Shown here one piece after another: positions 8,087-17,710 of a stretch of 64,000 nucleotides of DNA. Positions within the stretch are counted from its first letter, which is position 1, and every line of letters begins with the position of its first letter. A model generated the notes under the pieces. The model was not told where the DNA came from, ran no database searches, and saw nothing but the letters and a program-made list of their open reading frames with translations. The position numbers were made by a program, and so were the translations under genes. The stretch is from an uncultured Rhodopila sp. Its GTDB lineage: Bacteria > Pseudomonadota > Alphaproteobacteria > Acetobacterales > Acetobacteraceae. The stretch is taken from positions 248,001 to 312,000 of the forward strand of contig NZ_CAJATU010000199.1 of the NCBI RefSeq assembly GCF_903944925.1. Reading direction: 5' to 3'.

Positions 8087-11000
8087 TCACGCCCCCGCGG
8101 CGACATTCCCCGACGCCAGCAACGCATGGATACGGTCCGCAAGCTGCGTCCCTGAAACCGGCTTGCGCAGCAGCGAAAACGAGCCGCTCAACGCCCCGCC
8201 GATGGCCAGGGCCGCCCCGTCGCCGGCATAGCCGGTCAGCAAAACCGCCGGCAGCCCCGGCCGCTGTTGCTGCGCCATGCGGATCAGGGCCAGCCCGTCC
8301 ATGCCCGGCATCGTCAGATCCGAGACCATGACGTCCACCCGATCGCCCGCGGCCAGCCGGGCCAGCGCCGCGGGGCCGCTGCTCACTCTTTGCACGGTAT
8401 AGCCTGCGTCCTCCAGCGACGCCCCCAGCACGTCGCGGACCAGGGCATCGTCATCGACCAGCAGGACGCGCGAGCCGCCGCGGTCGTTGTCAGCGAGCTC
8501 CGCGGCGGCGGATTCCGGCGCCGGTGCGGCCTTGGCCTGCGGCAGCCAGAACGTGACGCTGGTTCCCTGGCCGACAGTGCTGTCGATGGACAACCCGCCG
8601 CCGCTTTGCTCGACAAAGCCCTTCGCCATCGCCAGGCCAAGCCCGGTGCCGCGGCCGGTTTCCTTGGTGGTGAAGAACGGCTCGGTGACCCGCGCCAGGA
8701 CCGTCCGGTCCATCCCGCTGCCGGTATCCGCCACGACGATCCGCACGTAGCCGCCCGGCGGCAAGCCGTTCAGGTTCGGCACCGCGGTGCTAACCTCCTC
8801 GGCCTCGGCGGACAGGGTCAACGTGCCGCCCAACGGCATCGCGTCCCGGGCATTGGTCGCCAGATTGACCAGGACCGTCTCGAGCTGTCCCCTGTCGGCG
8901 AACAGCGGCGGCAGGTTCGGTGCGACATCGACCTTGCAGACAACCGATCCGCCCAACGTGTGGGTCAGCACCTCCCCCATGTCGCGCAACAACCCGGCCG
9001 CATCCAGACTTTCCGCGCGCAGGTCGCCGCGCCGCGCGAAAGCCAGCAGGCGGCTGGTGATCGCCGCGCCGCGCCGTGCGGCATCCGCTACCATGCGGGC
9101 GTTGCGCAGCACGCGGTCGTTGTCGTTCGGGCGCCGCTCGATCAGCGCGGCGCCGCCGGCCACCGCCTGCAGCACGTTGTTGAAGTCATGCGCGATGCCG
9201 CCGGCGATCTGCCCCAGCGCCTGCAGCCGCTCGGCATGCGCCGCCCGCTGCTGCGCCGCTTCACGCGCCGCCATCTCCTCCCGCACCCGCTGTTCAAGCC
9301 GGACATTGGTCTCCTGCTGGACATCCTTGAGGCGCTTCTCGGCATCGACATCCTGCAGGATGGCGAGGACTTCCTGCACCTCGCCATTTTCCCGCCGCAG
9401 CGGCAGGCTGCCGACGGTGATCCAGGTTTCGGTTCCGTCCGCCGCGCGGTGGAGAAACTCCTCCCCCGGCAACACCGTCTCGCCGCGCAGGGCCCGCTCG
9501 ATCGGGAAATCCTCCGCCGCCACCCGGCTGCCGTCGGGGTGGTGGGCGATCCACTGATCCGCCCGTCCGTTGTCCATCGACGGGATCACCGGACCGGTCA
9601 GCGCCTGCATGATCGGATTGCCCAAGGTCAGCCAACCGGAGCGGTCAACGATGCCGACGCCGACGGGCAAGGCCTCGATGATATCGGCGAGCCGGCTCCG
9701 CTCGGTCTCCAGCATGTGAATCAATCGATCGCGCGCCCGTTCGGCTTCGTATCGGGCGGTGACGTCCATGTTGATGCCGACGACGCGGACGGCGTGGCCG
9801 CGGGGATCGCGAATGATCTGTCCGCGGCTGAGCAGGCGGCGGAACGAGCGGTCCGGCAGGACGACGTTGTATTCCGTGGCGAACTGGACTCCCGGTGTGT
9901 CCACCGCGGAGTACAGCTCCTCCACCACCCGGGGCCTATCGGCAGGGTCGAGCGTCTGCCGCCATTCGGCCGAGGTCGGCCCGTCCGGCCGAGGCTCCAG
10001 GCCGTGCAGGAACCAGTTATGGTCGCTCCAGGTCAGCGTTCCGGCGATGACATCCCAGTCCCAAATGCCGAGCTTCGCCCCTTGCCGCGCCAGTTCCAGG
10101 CGTTCCTCGTTGATCCGCAATCCCGCTTCGGCCTTGCGCAGGTCGGTTACGTCGATCTGGTTGAGCAGCACCAGGGTCCGGCCGCCGACAACCAGCGGGC
10201 CGACGGCCACCAGCAGGTCGCGCGGGCCCTGCCGCCCTTTCACCCGGGCCTCGTAGCGCAGGGTCTGGCCGGCGACGACCGAACGGCAAATCTCGTGGAT
10301 CCGCTCCTCCGTGGTCTCGAGCCGGAAGTCGGTGATTCTGCACTGGCGGAATTCCTCGGCGGTGCAGCCGACGAAGCTTGCGGCGGCCTCGTTGCAATCG
10401 ATGATCTGCGTGGTGTCCGGGTCGAGCAGGATCGCCCCGCTCGACGACCGCTCGAACACCGCCCGGAAACGCTGCTCGCTTTCCGCCAAAGCACGCGCGG
10501 CCTCCTGCCGATGGGCCGCGGCGGCCATGAGAGCATCCGCCACCATGTCCGTCTCAGGCAGCCCCGTCGGCTCCGCCGCCCGCCGATCGGCCGGGTCTCC
10601 GCCGGCGGCCAGACGGCGCAGGCGTTCTATCGGCCGGGTGACCTGGCGCGCGGCGAAGGTCGCCAGCACCAGGCCGGCCGCGAGAACCAGCAGCCCGGCC
10701 TCGGCGACATGCGCCATCGCCGCCCGCGTCGGCGCAAACAGCACTTCCTCCGGCGCGCCGACAACGACGGACCAGCCGAAAGGATCGACCCGGGTGAAGG
10801 CGGCGACGGCCGGCGCGCCCTCCAGGGTCGGGACGGTCGCAACACCTTCCGGACGGGATTGCGCCGCTTCCCACAGGCCGGGAACGATGTGGCTGCCGAT
10901 AAAGCGGTCGGCGTTCGGAACCCGGGCGATCACGGCACCGGCGCCGTCCACGATGGTCATGATGGTCTGCGGCGGCAAATGCTGCCGGGCGATCAGCTCC

Positions 11001-11665
11001 GCCATGTCCCGCGGCAGCAGCCGGAGGAACAGGTCGTAGGCCACCTTGCCGTCGCGGAACACCGGGACATCGACGCTGAAACCGGCCAGCCCGGTGGCGT
11101 GTCCGATATGCAGGTTGGTGACAAGCGGCCTGCCCGTGGTGAACACCTCGGTGCCCGCGGCGGTGGGGTCCCGGTGCGACAGCGGCGGGCGGGCGTCCGG
11201 CGGCAGGCCGTACATGCGTACCCGGAACGCATCGGCCGCGGACAGACCCAGCACTGCGCCCGGCGGCTGGCGAGCCAGGAAAGCCTCCGCCTGCCGATCG
11301 AACTGCGTCAGGTCGTCGGCTTGCAGGGCGGGCGAGGTGGCCAGGGTCTCCAGGGCGGAAACCCGCAACTGCAGCTCCCGCTCCACCGCCACCGCCATGC
11401 CGCGGGCGATGGTCCGCAGGCGTTCATAAACCTGCTCGCGCTCGACCCGGTAGTCCCAGTATTCCCGGAACACCCCCATGCAAACGAGCGGGACGACGCT
11501 GGCGACAACCAGCAACAACAACCGCGCCCGCAGCGAAAGTGCGGCGCGGCCACGGCGTGGCCAGCTTATGTCCGGCCGCCGGCCCGACGGCGAAACCGGA
11601 GGCGCTGCAACCGAACCGCCCGGGATGGTAGTCCCGTGTGCATCGAGCCGGGGAAGTCCGATCAT
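8087..11665 (-). CDS. Membrane-bound hybrid sensor histidine kinase with three PAS domains and a receiver
   Basis: 1192 residues from the ATG at 11665 (GGAGG lies just upstream, though close); a GTG at 11743 would add 26 residues. Layout: transmembrane helix at about 43-65, a periplasmic Cache-like sensor region, a second helix near 320-340, then PAS domains at roughly 395-510, 520-640 and 655-780. The kinase core has the phospho-acceptor motif GGIAHDFNNVLQ with His near 826, the N-box NARDAMP near 938, DTGSGMD near 980 and GRGTGLGLAMAKGF near 1005. The C-terminal receiver begins RVLLVDDD near 1065 with the phospho-Asp in VSDLTMPGMDG near 1116 and a KP loop lysine. The ligand and downstream partner are unknown; no response regulator or phosphotransfer gene is adjacent. 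Confidence 0.92.
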   Translation of the reverse strand: MIGLPRLDAHGTTIPGGSVAAPPVSPSGRRPDISWPRRGRAALSLRARLLLLVVASVVPLVCMGVFREYWDYRVEREQVYERLRTIARGMAVAVERELQLRVSALETLATSPALQADDLTQFDRQAEAFLARQPPGAVLGLSAADAFRVRMYGLPPDARPPLSHRDPTAAGTEVFTTGRPLVTNLHIGHATGLAGFSVDVPVFRDGKVAYDLFLRLLPRDMAELIARQHLPPQTIMTIVDGAGAVIARVPNADRFIGSHIVPGLWEAAQSRPEGVATVPTLEGAPAVAAFTRVDPFGWSVVVGAPEEVLFAPTRAAMAHVAEAGLLVLAAGLVLATFAARQVTRPIERLRRLAAGGDPADRRAAEPTGLPETDMVADALMAAAAHRQEAARALAESEQRFRAVFERSSSGAILLDPDTTQIIDCNEAAASFVGCTAEEFRQCRITDFRLETTEERIHEICRSVVAGQTLRYEARVKGRQGPRDLLVAVGPLVVGGRTLVLLNQIDVTDLRKAEAGLRINEERLELARQGAKLGIWDWDVIAGTLTWSDHNWFLHGLEPRPDGPTSAEWRQTLDPADRPRVVEELYSAVDTPGVQFATEYNVVLPDRSFRRLLSRGQIIRDPRGHAVRVVGINMDVTARYEAERARDRLIHMLETERSRLADIIEALPVGVGIVDRSGWLTLGNPIMQALTGPVIPSMDNGRADQWIAHHPDGSRVAAEDFPIERALRGETVLPGEEFLHRAADGTETWITVGSLPLRRENGEVQEVLAILQDVDAEKRLKDVQQETNVRLEQRVREEMAAREAAQQRAAHAERLQALGQIAGGIAHDFNNVLQAVAGGAALIERRPNDNDRVLRNARMVADAARRGAAITSRLLAFARRGDLRAESLDAAGLLRDMGEVLTHTLGGSVVCKVDVAPNLPPLFADRGQLETVLVNLATNARDAMPLGGTLTLSAEAEEVSTAVPNLNGLPPGGYVRIVVADTGSGMDRTVLARVTEPFFTTKETGRGTGLGLAMAKGFVEQSGGGLSIDSTVGQGTSVTFWLPQAKAAPAPESAAAELADNDRGGSRVLLVDDDALVRDVLGASLEDAGYTVQRVSSGPAALARLAAGDRVDVMVSDLTMPGMDGLALIRMAQQQRPGLPAVLLTGYAGDGAALAIGGALSGSFSLLRKPVSGTQLADRIHALLASGNVAAGA

Positions 11666-11865
11666 CGCCTCCAACCACTCGTCACATTCTGATAGTGCAC
11701 TTAAACATGGTGCGGGGGTGGCAAAGTCGTTGCCAGAGGTCACAGTTCAGTGAGCATCGCCCGGGCAAAACCGGCATTTATGGCAAGGTAGGAACAGTAT
11801 CCATCTGTGAACCGAAACCTACATCACCTTCGCGACCGGATCGGCCTCCGGTCCCGCGTCGATCA

Positions 11866-12096
11866 TCACTGACCACGCATGAGAGCCATAACCTCGCCGG
11901 TACCCAGCCCGGGACCGGCCTTGCCACGCAGGCGATCGAAGCGGTGGGGCGCCGGGTTCGGGACTCCGGCCTTGCGCAGGACGATCCGGCCATCCGGATC
12001 CATAATGAAGTCCACGAAACTGCCCGGACCGATGCTCAGCGCATCGCGGACGGACTTCCGAATGGTGACCTGACCTTTGATGGTGACGACGCTCAT
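11866..12096 (-). CDS. AbrB/MazE-family DNA-binding protein, orphan antitoxin
   Basis: 76 residues from the ATG at 12096. The swapped-hairpin AbrB fold is recognised by VTIKGQVTIRKSVRDALSIG, matching the VTxKGQVTIPKxxRxxLG consensus, with Arg where Pro is usual. The C-terminus MALMRGQ matches antitoxins of VapBC-type pairs, in which a PIN toxin normally follows directly. Here the next 200 bases downstream on the same strand hold no PIN frame before the sensor kinase start, so it appears to be an orphan, either a domesticated regulator or the survivor of a lost module. Confidence 0.8.
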   Translation of the reverse strand: MSVVTIKGQVTIRKSVRDALSIGPGSFVDFIMDPDGRIVLRKAGVPNPAPHRFDRLRGKAGPGLGTGEVMALMRGQ

Positions 12097-12221
12097 GGCC
12101 GCAGCCTTCCGGTAATGCATTGGGAATTTATGGTATTATCCGATGCGCTTCAACCACGTGTTCCCCGCACCCGGCTTCGGGTCTACAGTCGACGCCTGCC
12201 GCCAGTTCAGGAGTTCCAACC

Positions 12222-13631
12222 ATGGCACCGCCCCCACCCTTCGGCGCCAATTCCGCCGCCGCCCGCGACATTGCCAGCGTGATCCACCCCTACACCGACC
12301 TCGAGGCTCACCAGACGGTCGGGCCGGTGGTGATGTCGCGCGGCAAGGGCGTGCGGGTGTGGGACGAGACCGGCAAGGAATACATCGAGGCCGTCGCCGG
12401 GCTGTGGTGCGCCTCGCTCGGCTTCGACAATGAGCGCCTGGTGCAGGCCGCGGTGACTCAGATGCGCAAGCTGCCATTCTACCACGGCTTCAACGCCAAG
12501 TCGCACGACCCGATGATCGACCTGGCGGAGATGCTGCTCGCCCGCGCGCCGGTGCCCATGGGCAAGGTGTTCTTCGCCAACTCCGGCTCCGAGGCGAATG
12601 ACTCGGCCATCAAGATGGTCTGGTACCTGAACAACGCGCTGGGGCGTTCGGGCAAGAAGAAGATCATCGGGCGGGTGAAGGGCTACCACGGCATCACCAT
12701 CGGGTCCGCGTCGCTGACCGGGCTGCCGGCCAACCACCGCAGCTTCGACGTGCCGCTGCCGGGGTTTCTGCACACCATCACGCCGCATTTCTACCACGGC
12801 GCGCAGCCGAACGAGACCGAGGACGCCTTCGCCACCCGCTGCGCCGAGGAGCTGGAAAAGCTGATCCTCGCCGAGGGGCCGGAGACGATCGCGGCGATGT
12901 GGGCGGAGCCGATTCTGGGGGCGGGCGGGGTGATCTTGCCGCCGCGCGGGTATTTCCCGAAAATCCAGGCGGTGCTGCGGAAATACGACATCCTGTTCGT
13001 CGTCGATGAGGTAATCTGCGGCTTCTGGCGCACCGGCAACTACTGGGGCAGCCAGACCTTCGATATCGATCCGGACATCCTGGTCTGCGCCAAGGCGCTG
13101 TCGGCGTCATACCTGCCGATCAGCGCGGTGCTGGTGACCGACAGGGTGTTCCAGGCGCTGGCGCAGGAGAGCCACGTCATCGGCACCTTCGGGCACGGTT
13201 TCACCTACTCCGGCCATCCGGTGCCGGCCGCGGTGGCGATCGAGACGCTGAAGATCTACGACGAGATCGATCTCGGCGGCCAGGTCGCCGTCACCGGGCC
13301 GTATTTCCAGGCGGAGCTGCGCCGCCGCTTCGCCGGGCATCCGCTTGTCGGTGAGGTCCGCGGCATCGGCCTGATCGCTGCGGTCGAGCTGTCGCCCGAT
13401 CCCGCGCTCCACGCCAACTTCGATCCGGCCGCCAAGATCGGCCCCCGGCTGGCGAAGCTGTGCGAGGAGCAGGGGATCATCAGCCGCTCGGTGGCGAACG
13501 ACTCGCTGTGCTTCAGCCCGCCGCTGATCATCTCGAAGGACGAGATCGATGAATTGCTCAACCGGTTTGGCAGGGCGCTGGACGAACTGACGGTGCAGCT
13601 TCGGCGGGAGCAGATTGCCGTGGTGGGGTGA
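12222..13631 (+). CDS. Class III PLP-dependent aminotransferase (omega-aminotransferase type)
   Basis: 469 residues from the ATG at 12222, preceded by AGGAG at 12209-12213; the frame is open further upstream but without conservation. Fold type I aminotransferase. Visible features include the substrate-side VWDETGKEYIEAVAGLWC, the PLP phosphate-binding FANSGSEANDSAIK near residue 108, the PLP-ring VVDEVICGFWRTG near 258 with the conserved Asp, and LVCAKALSASYLPISAV near 287 whose Lys should form the Schiff base. The family moves amino groups from omega-amino acids, diamines or amines to pyruvate or 2-oxoglutarate. Substrate cannot be told; no pathway genes are adjacent. Confidence 0.88.
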   Translation: MAPPPPFGANSAAARDIASVIHPYTDLEAHQTVGPVVMSRGKGVRVWDETGKEYIEAVAGLWCASLGFDNERLVQAAVTQMRKLPFYHGFNAKSHDPMIDLAEMLLARAPVPMGKVFFANSGSEANDSAIKMVWYLNNALGRSGKKKIIGRVKGYHGITIGSASLTGLPANHRSFDVPLPGFLHTITPHFYHGAQPNETEDAFATRCAEELEKLILAEGPETIAAMWAEPILGAGGVILPPRGYFPKIQAVLRKYDILFVVDEVICGFWRTGNYWGSQTFDIDPDILVCAKALSASYLPISAVLVTDRVFQALAQESHVIGTFGHGFTYSGHPVPAAVAIETLKIYDEIDLGGQVAVTGPYFQAELRRRFAGHPLVGEVRGIGLIAAVELSPDPALHANFDPAAKIGPRLAKLCEEQGIISRSVANDSLCFSPPLIISKDEIDELLNRFGRALDELTVQLRREQIAVVG

Positions 13632-13851
13632 CGGGACGGCTGCGGCGGTTTCCGGGTCGCACGATCCGGATGCTATGTAAACCTTCGAGGTGGTTGGCGT
13701 GGCCACTGGTGGTGTCCGCGACCCGGGAAGCTCTATCCATTGAGGTGCGAGGCGCGCCAGGCTTCGCCGGCATGACGCTGGAACGTCCGCAGCATCGATC
13801 TCAACGCGGGCTGCGATAAGGCAGCGCACTCAGCCTGGAGGAGACACCGCC

Positions 13852-15411
13852 ATGGACGCCCGAGACCATGCCGGGGCACCGGAACGCACGCTGGATCTGG
13901 CCGTCGGACGCCTCGACCGCACCGGGCGTGCGGCCTACGCGATCATCGATATCGGCTCCAATTCCGTGCGTCTCGTCGTGTACGACGCCATCGGCCGGGC
14001 GCCGTTCCCGCGCTTCAACGAAAAAGCGTTTTGCCAACTGGGCGACGGCTACGCCCGCACCGGGGCGCTCACGCCGGACGGCATCGCCCGCACCCTTGCC
14101 GCCCTGCGCCGCTTCCGCGCCATCGCCGAGGCCATGGGCGTCGAGCGGATCGACACCCTCGCCACCGAGGCGGTGCGTCAGGCCAGCAACGGGCCGGAAC
14201 TGGTCGCCGAGATCGCCCGCCAGACCGGTCTCTCGGCGCGCATCCTAAGCGGTGAGGAAGAGGCCTATTTCGGCGCGCTCGGCGTGGTGTCGGGGTTCTA
14301 CCGGCCCGTCGGGCTGAGCGGCGACATGGGCGGCGGCAGCCTGGAAATGGCGGATGTCCTGGATGACAGCGTCGGATACAACCGCATCAGCCTGCCGCTC
14401 GGCGCGCTGCCGGTGCGGCAGTTGCTGGAGGATGGCGTGGCGGCCGCCAAGGCGCGGGTGGACGCGCTGCTGCGGGATGGCATTCCGGGCCGCATCAGCA
14501 GTCCCACCTTCTATGCCATCGGCGGCGGCTGGCGCGCCCTCGCCCGGGTGCATCTGGGCGCCGGCAATGCGCCGGTGCGCGTGGTGCACGGCTACGCCCT
14601 GGCCGCCGCCGATGCCCGTGCGTTCGCAAAATCCATCCTGAAGCTGTCGCCGGCCAAGGTCGCCGCGCTGCCGGGGCTGCCGAGGCGCCGGGCGGCCAGC
14701 CTGCCCGCGGCGGCGCTGGTGCTCGACCGGGTGGTGAAGCGGCTGCGCCCGGAGCGGGTCGTCTTCTCCATGCTGGGTGTGCGCGAAGGATGGCTGTACT
14801 CGCAACTGAGCCAGGACGAGCAGTATCTCGACCCATTGGTCGAGGCGGCGCAATCCTTCGCGCTGCCCTATGCCCGCGTCCCCGCCTTCGCCGCCGCCCT
14901 GACGCAATGGACCTCCGGCCTGTTCGCCAACGAGACCGAAGCCGATCGGCGGTTGCGCGTTGCGGCGTGCGCGTTGTCCGACTTTGCCTGGCGCGACGAG
15001 GCCGGACTGCGGGCGGCGGAGAGCTTCCGGCGCCTGCTGCAGTTTCCGCTGATCGGGCTGGACCATGCCGAGCGGGTTTTCCTCGCCGCCACCATTCACG
15101 CCCGTTACGCAGGCGCCGCGGATGATCCGATATTGTTTCCGGCAGTCGGGTTGCTGCCAACGGCGGCGTTGCGCCGCGCGCAACTGCTTGGACGTGCGCT
15201 GTTGCTCGGTTATCGGCTGGCGGGCGGCGTGCCCGAAATCCTGACCGCCGCCGATTTGCATATCGGCGACAAGAAAGTGCGGCTGACCGTCCGGCCGGCA
15301 GCGCGGGTCCCCGAAAGCGAGGTCGTGGCCGATCGGCTTAAGCTGCTGGCGGACGCGGCGGGGGTGCGCCGGATCGAGGTTGTCGAGGCGGGAGACGGCC
15401 ATGTCTTTTGA
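13852..15411 (+). CDS. ppx: Ppx/GppA family exopolyphosphatase / pppGpp phosphohydrolase
   Basis: 519 residues, with GGAGGAGA 8 bases before the ATG. Actin-like ATPase-fold phosphatase that removes terminal phosphate from polyphosphate or pppGpp. Motifs: the phosphate-1 loop IIDIGSNSVRLVVYD near residue 29, DTLATEAVRQASNG near 100, LSGEEEAYFGALGV near 133 with the catalytic Glu, and the phosphate-2 loop GDMGGGSLEMADV near 158. The C-terminal half is the usual helical HD-like domain of long Ppx proteins. The gene stands alone; ppk is not in the window. Confidence 0.9.
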   Translation: MDARDHAGAPERTLDLAVGRLDRTGRAAYAIIDIGSNSVRLVVYDAIGRAPFPRFNEKAFCQLGDGYARTGALTPDGIARTLAALRRFRAIAEAMGVERIDTLATEAVRQASNGPELVAEIARQTGLSARILSGEEEAYFGALGVVSGFYRPVGLSGDMGGGSLEMADVLDDSVGYNRISLPLGALPVRQLLEDGVAAAKARVDALLRDGIPGRISSPTFYAIGGGWRALARVHLGAGNAPVRVVHGYALAAADARAFAKSILKLSPAKVAALPGLPRRRAASLPAAALVLDRVVKRLRPERVVFSMLGVREGWLYSQLSQDEQYLDPLVEAAQSFALPYARVPAFAAALTQWTSGLFANETEADRRLRVAACALSDFAWRDEAGLRAAESFRRLLQFPLIGLDHAERVFLAATIHARYAGAADDPILFPAVGLLPTAALRRAQLLGRALLLGYRLAGGVPEILTAADLHIGDKKVRLTVRPAARVPESEVVADRLKLLADAAGVRRIEVVEAGDGHVF

Positions 15412-15474
15412 ACTGTGCCATGGCCGGTTTTAATTCCGCCATCCACGGCTTGCGGTGCCGAACCGACCAAAATC

Positions 15475-15505
15475 GTGGATGCCCGGACCAGGTCCGGCAA
15501 TCCAC
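15475..15505. repeat. Intergenic palindrome, dispersed hairpin family
   Basis: A 15-base arm GTGGATGCCCGGACC pairs with GGTCCGGCAATCCAC with two mismatches, placed between the convergent ppx and ferritin-like genes. A second GC hairpin (GGCGGC...GCCGCC) follows at about 15510-15528. No U-tract follows, so simple intrinsic termination is doubtful. The sequence type GTGGATGCCCGG recurs in other gaps and is common as an intergenic repeat in alphaproteobacteria. Confidence 0.5.
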
Positions 15506-15538
15506 GGGGGCGGCGTCCGTGCCGCCCGCTGCTTGGAC

Positions 15539-16360
15539 TCAGGCCGCCAGCGCCTGCCGCAACCGGCGCTGGCGCCATTGCAGCAGTCGCCACCCCAGCG
15601 AGGTTGCGACGTTCGACAGCCTCCCACGCGGCGGCAGGCCGACGGTCTTCAGGATCATGCCGGTGCCGCGCTCGACGTGGTGGTAGCGATAGAACGCCAT
15701 CGCCCGCGTCATGTAGGCCGCGGTGCAGCGCGCGTGCTGAAACGCCTGCGACTGCGGTTCGTTGCCGCAGTGGTAGGCGTAGGCCAGTTCATCGTCCTCC
15801 GACTCGCCGATGCGCCCGAGCGCCACCCGCAGCCTGGCCAGCACGCCGATATTCTCACGCGCGAGGTAGCGGCGCATGTGGTCGTAGAACAGCTTGAAGT
15901 GCCGGTATTCATCGGCGGCGATCAGCTTGCAGACCTGCTTCAGTACCGGCTCCGACGCCGCCTCGCCCAGCGCCGAGTAGTAGCTGGACGTGCCGGTCTC
16001 CACCATGCAGCGGGCGATCAGTTCGCCGGTGAGCGATCCCCGGATCGACGCGCCGGCATCGGTCTTGATCTGGTAGCCGGTGCGATAGCGCTCGAACGCA
16101 GCCGCGAAACTCCATCCCGGATCCGCCAGTTCGGCCCACTTCGCCAGGGCCTCGCCATGCTGGACTTCCTCGATCGCCCAGTTGTCGGCGGCCTTGCAGA
16201 AGTCGGGGTCGTCGCGGAACACACCGCCCAGATACAGCGCATATTCCTTGCCGTTGCGCTCGACCATCGCCGCCGCCTTCACCAGCGGGACGATCGCCGG
16301 GTCGACGGCCGAGCGGTCGAACCGGTCCCATGCAACATCTTCAATCCGCCAGTGTTTCAT
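15539..16360 (-). CDS. Ferritin-like diiron protein (acyl-ACP desaturase/AurF-like fold)
   Basis: 273 residues from the ATG at 16360; the frame extends upstream without conservation. The sequence carries the spaced carboxylate-histidine motifs of a diiron four-helix bundle: a Glu in VERNGKEYAL near residue 46, EEVQHGEAL near 75, a Glu in ARCMVETGTSSYYS near 118 and ADEYRHFKLF near 140, consistent with E, ExxH, E, ExxH iron ligands. Such proteins are oxygenases, desaturases or N-oxygenases; the substrate is not evident. The C-terminus is strongly basic (LLQWRQRRLRQ). It is divergent from the NimA-like gene at 16636 across a 275-base gap. Confidence 0.7.
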   Translation of the reverse strand: MKHWRIEDVAWDRFDRSAVDPAIVPLVKAAAMVERNGKEYALYLGGVFRDDPDFCKAADNWAIEEVQHGEALAKWAELADPGWSFAAAFERYRTGYQIKTDAGASIRGSLTGELIARCMVETGTSSYYSALGEAASEPVLKQVCKLIAADEYRHFKLFYDHMRRYLARENIGVLARLRVALGRIGESEDDELAYAYHCGNEPQSQAFQHARCTAAYMTRAMAFYRYHHVERGTGMILKTVGLPPRGRLSNVATSLGWRLLQWRQRRLRQALAA

Positions 16361-16635
16361 TTCGCTACCGTGCTCGCTGAAGGGTTCGCCGCCTGACGGC
16401 AGTATATATGTCCATCGCACCGGGGGTGAAACCGCCCGCGGACCCTGCATGCCGTCACGCTTCGAGTGGCGATGCATTTCGGCAACAGGGAGAGCGGCGC
16501 GCGTACCACGCCCTTGGCAGGCTCCGCCGTTGCGCGGGCCGGAGAAATGGTCGCCAAACCGGAACCGAAAGTGGTCCTTGATCCGATGCCCGGAATGACG
16601 CCCATTGGTCGACGCCAATCCTCCGGGGACCAGCC

Positions 16636-17355
16636 ATGAATGAAACTGCTTCGGATGCCTATCCAGTCACCGCGGTCAATCGCGTCAAGCGCCTGCACGA
16701 AAGGGGGTCCTACGACCAGGCGAAAATCCACGCCCTGCTCGACGCCTCGATGCTGTGCCATGTCGCCTACGTCATCGACGGACAGCCCTATTGCACGCCG
16801 ACGCTGTTCTGGCGCGAGGCCACCCGGCTGTACTGGCACGGCAGCAGCGCCAGCCGCATGTTGCGCAACCAGTCCGAGGGTGAACCCGTCTGCCTGACGG
16901 TCAGTCATCTCGACAGCCTGGTGCTGGCGCGCTGCGGGTTCAATCATTCCGTTGACTACCGCTCGGTGATGGCGTTCGGACGCGCCCGGATCATCGAAGA
17001 TCCCGCCGAGAAAGCCCGCGCGCTGGTGGCCATGGTGGACCGCTTCTACCCCGGCCGCACCGCGACCCTACGCCAAAGCACGGAGCAGGAAATCAAGGCC
17101 ACACGCGTCGTCGGCATGGAGATCGAACAGGCATCCGCAAAGGTTCGCGCCAAAGGCATCGGCGACGAAGAGGCAGACTACGCCCTGCCAGTCTACGCCG
17201 AGCGAATTCCCGTGCGCACGGTGCTTGGCGCGCCGGAGCCTTGCGCGCGCCTGTTGCCCGGCGTCGAACGCCCGGAAGGCCTGGCGGCCTATCGCGATGG
17301 CCGGACACTGGACGAGGCAGTACTGGAAGCGTACCGGACGACGTTCTTGCTCTGA
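16636..17355 (+). CDS. Pyridoxamine 5'-phosphate oxidase-like flavoprotein (NimA-like)
   Basis: 239 residues. The split-barrel FMN-binding fold is recognised from LLDASMLCHVAYVIDGQPYCTPTLF, LYWHGSSASRMLRN and VCLTVSHLDSLVLAR, which match the family containing NimA-type 5-nitroimidazole reductases and many uncharacterised flavoproteins. The N-terminal VNRVKRLHERGSYDQAKIHALLD is also typical of this branch. It probably uses FMN (or possibly heme or F420) in a small-molecule reduction; the real substrate is unknown and drug resistance should not be assumed. Confidence 0.82.
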   Translation: MNETASDAYPVTAVNRVKRLHERGSYDQAKIHALLDASMLCHVAYVIDGQPYCTPTLFWREATRLYWHGSSASRMLRNQSEGEPVCLTVSHLDSLVLARCGFNHSVDYRSVMAFGRARIIEDPAEKARALVAMVDRFYPGRTATLRQSTEQEIKATRVVGMEIEQASAKVRAKGIGDEEADYALPVYAERIPVRTVLGAPEPCARLLPGVERPEGLAAYRDGRTLDEAVLEAYRTTFLL

Positions 17356-17710
17356 ATCGATGGGCTTAAATACCGGCTCTTGTGGCAATGGTTGTTGGTA
17401 GGCGCCTGTGCGGCGCGGAACGCGACACCGTGATGCCGACGAAGCCTGCCCCGGCGAAGGCCGGAGGCCGGCATTCACGCCTTATGCGGTGCACGCCGCA
17501 GCAGAGGCGGACGGCGAGCCGGCACCCCATAGGCGTTGAAATTGCCCGCGACCCGGCGGGAACCGGCATAGTCTGGCGGCAAGGCTGGCGCGACTGTTTG
17601 AGTAAGGAACGGGGTCGCACCATACCGCAGGTGCTGGTTGAAGGCGCACCGGCCTCTCGGCACGGGACGACAGGCCGATGCCCACGTCCCGCAAGCGCCG
17701 CAATAAAATC
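17356..17710. other. 355-base intergenic region with one repeat hairpin
   Basis: It lies between convergent genes. I see no credible coding frame. At 17430-17478 GTGATGCCG and CGGCATTCAC are complementary with one bulge and enclose a CCCCGGCGAAGGCCGG core, another member of the dispersed hairpin family. The rest shows no recognised site; the last 20 bases before 17711 are A/T-richer and could end either transcript. Confidence 0.5.

Noticed and set aside
8267-11692. A very long open frame antisense to the sensor kinase (over 1100 codons on the plus strand)
   Set aside because: It is Arg/Gln/His-rich, without domains, and mirrors the codon bias of the kinase on the other strand. Long antisense frames are common in high-GC genomes. 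The minus strand has PAS, kinase and receiver motifs.
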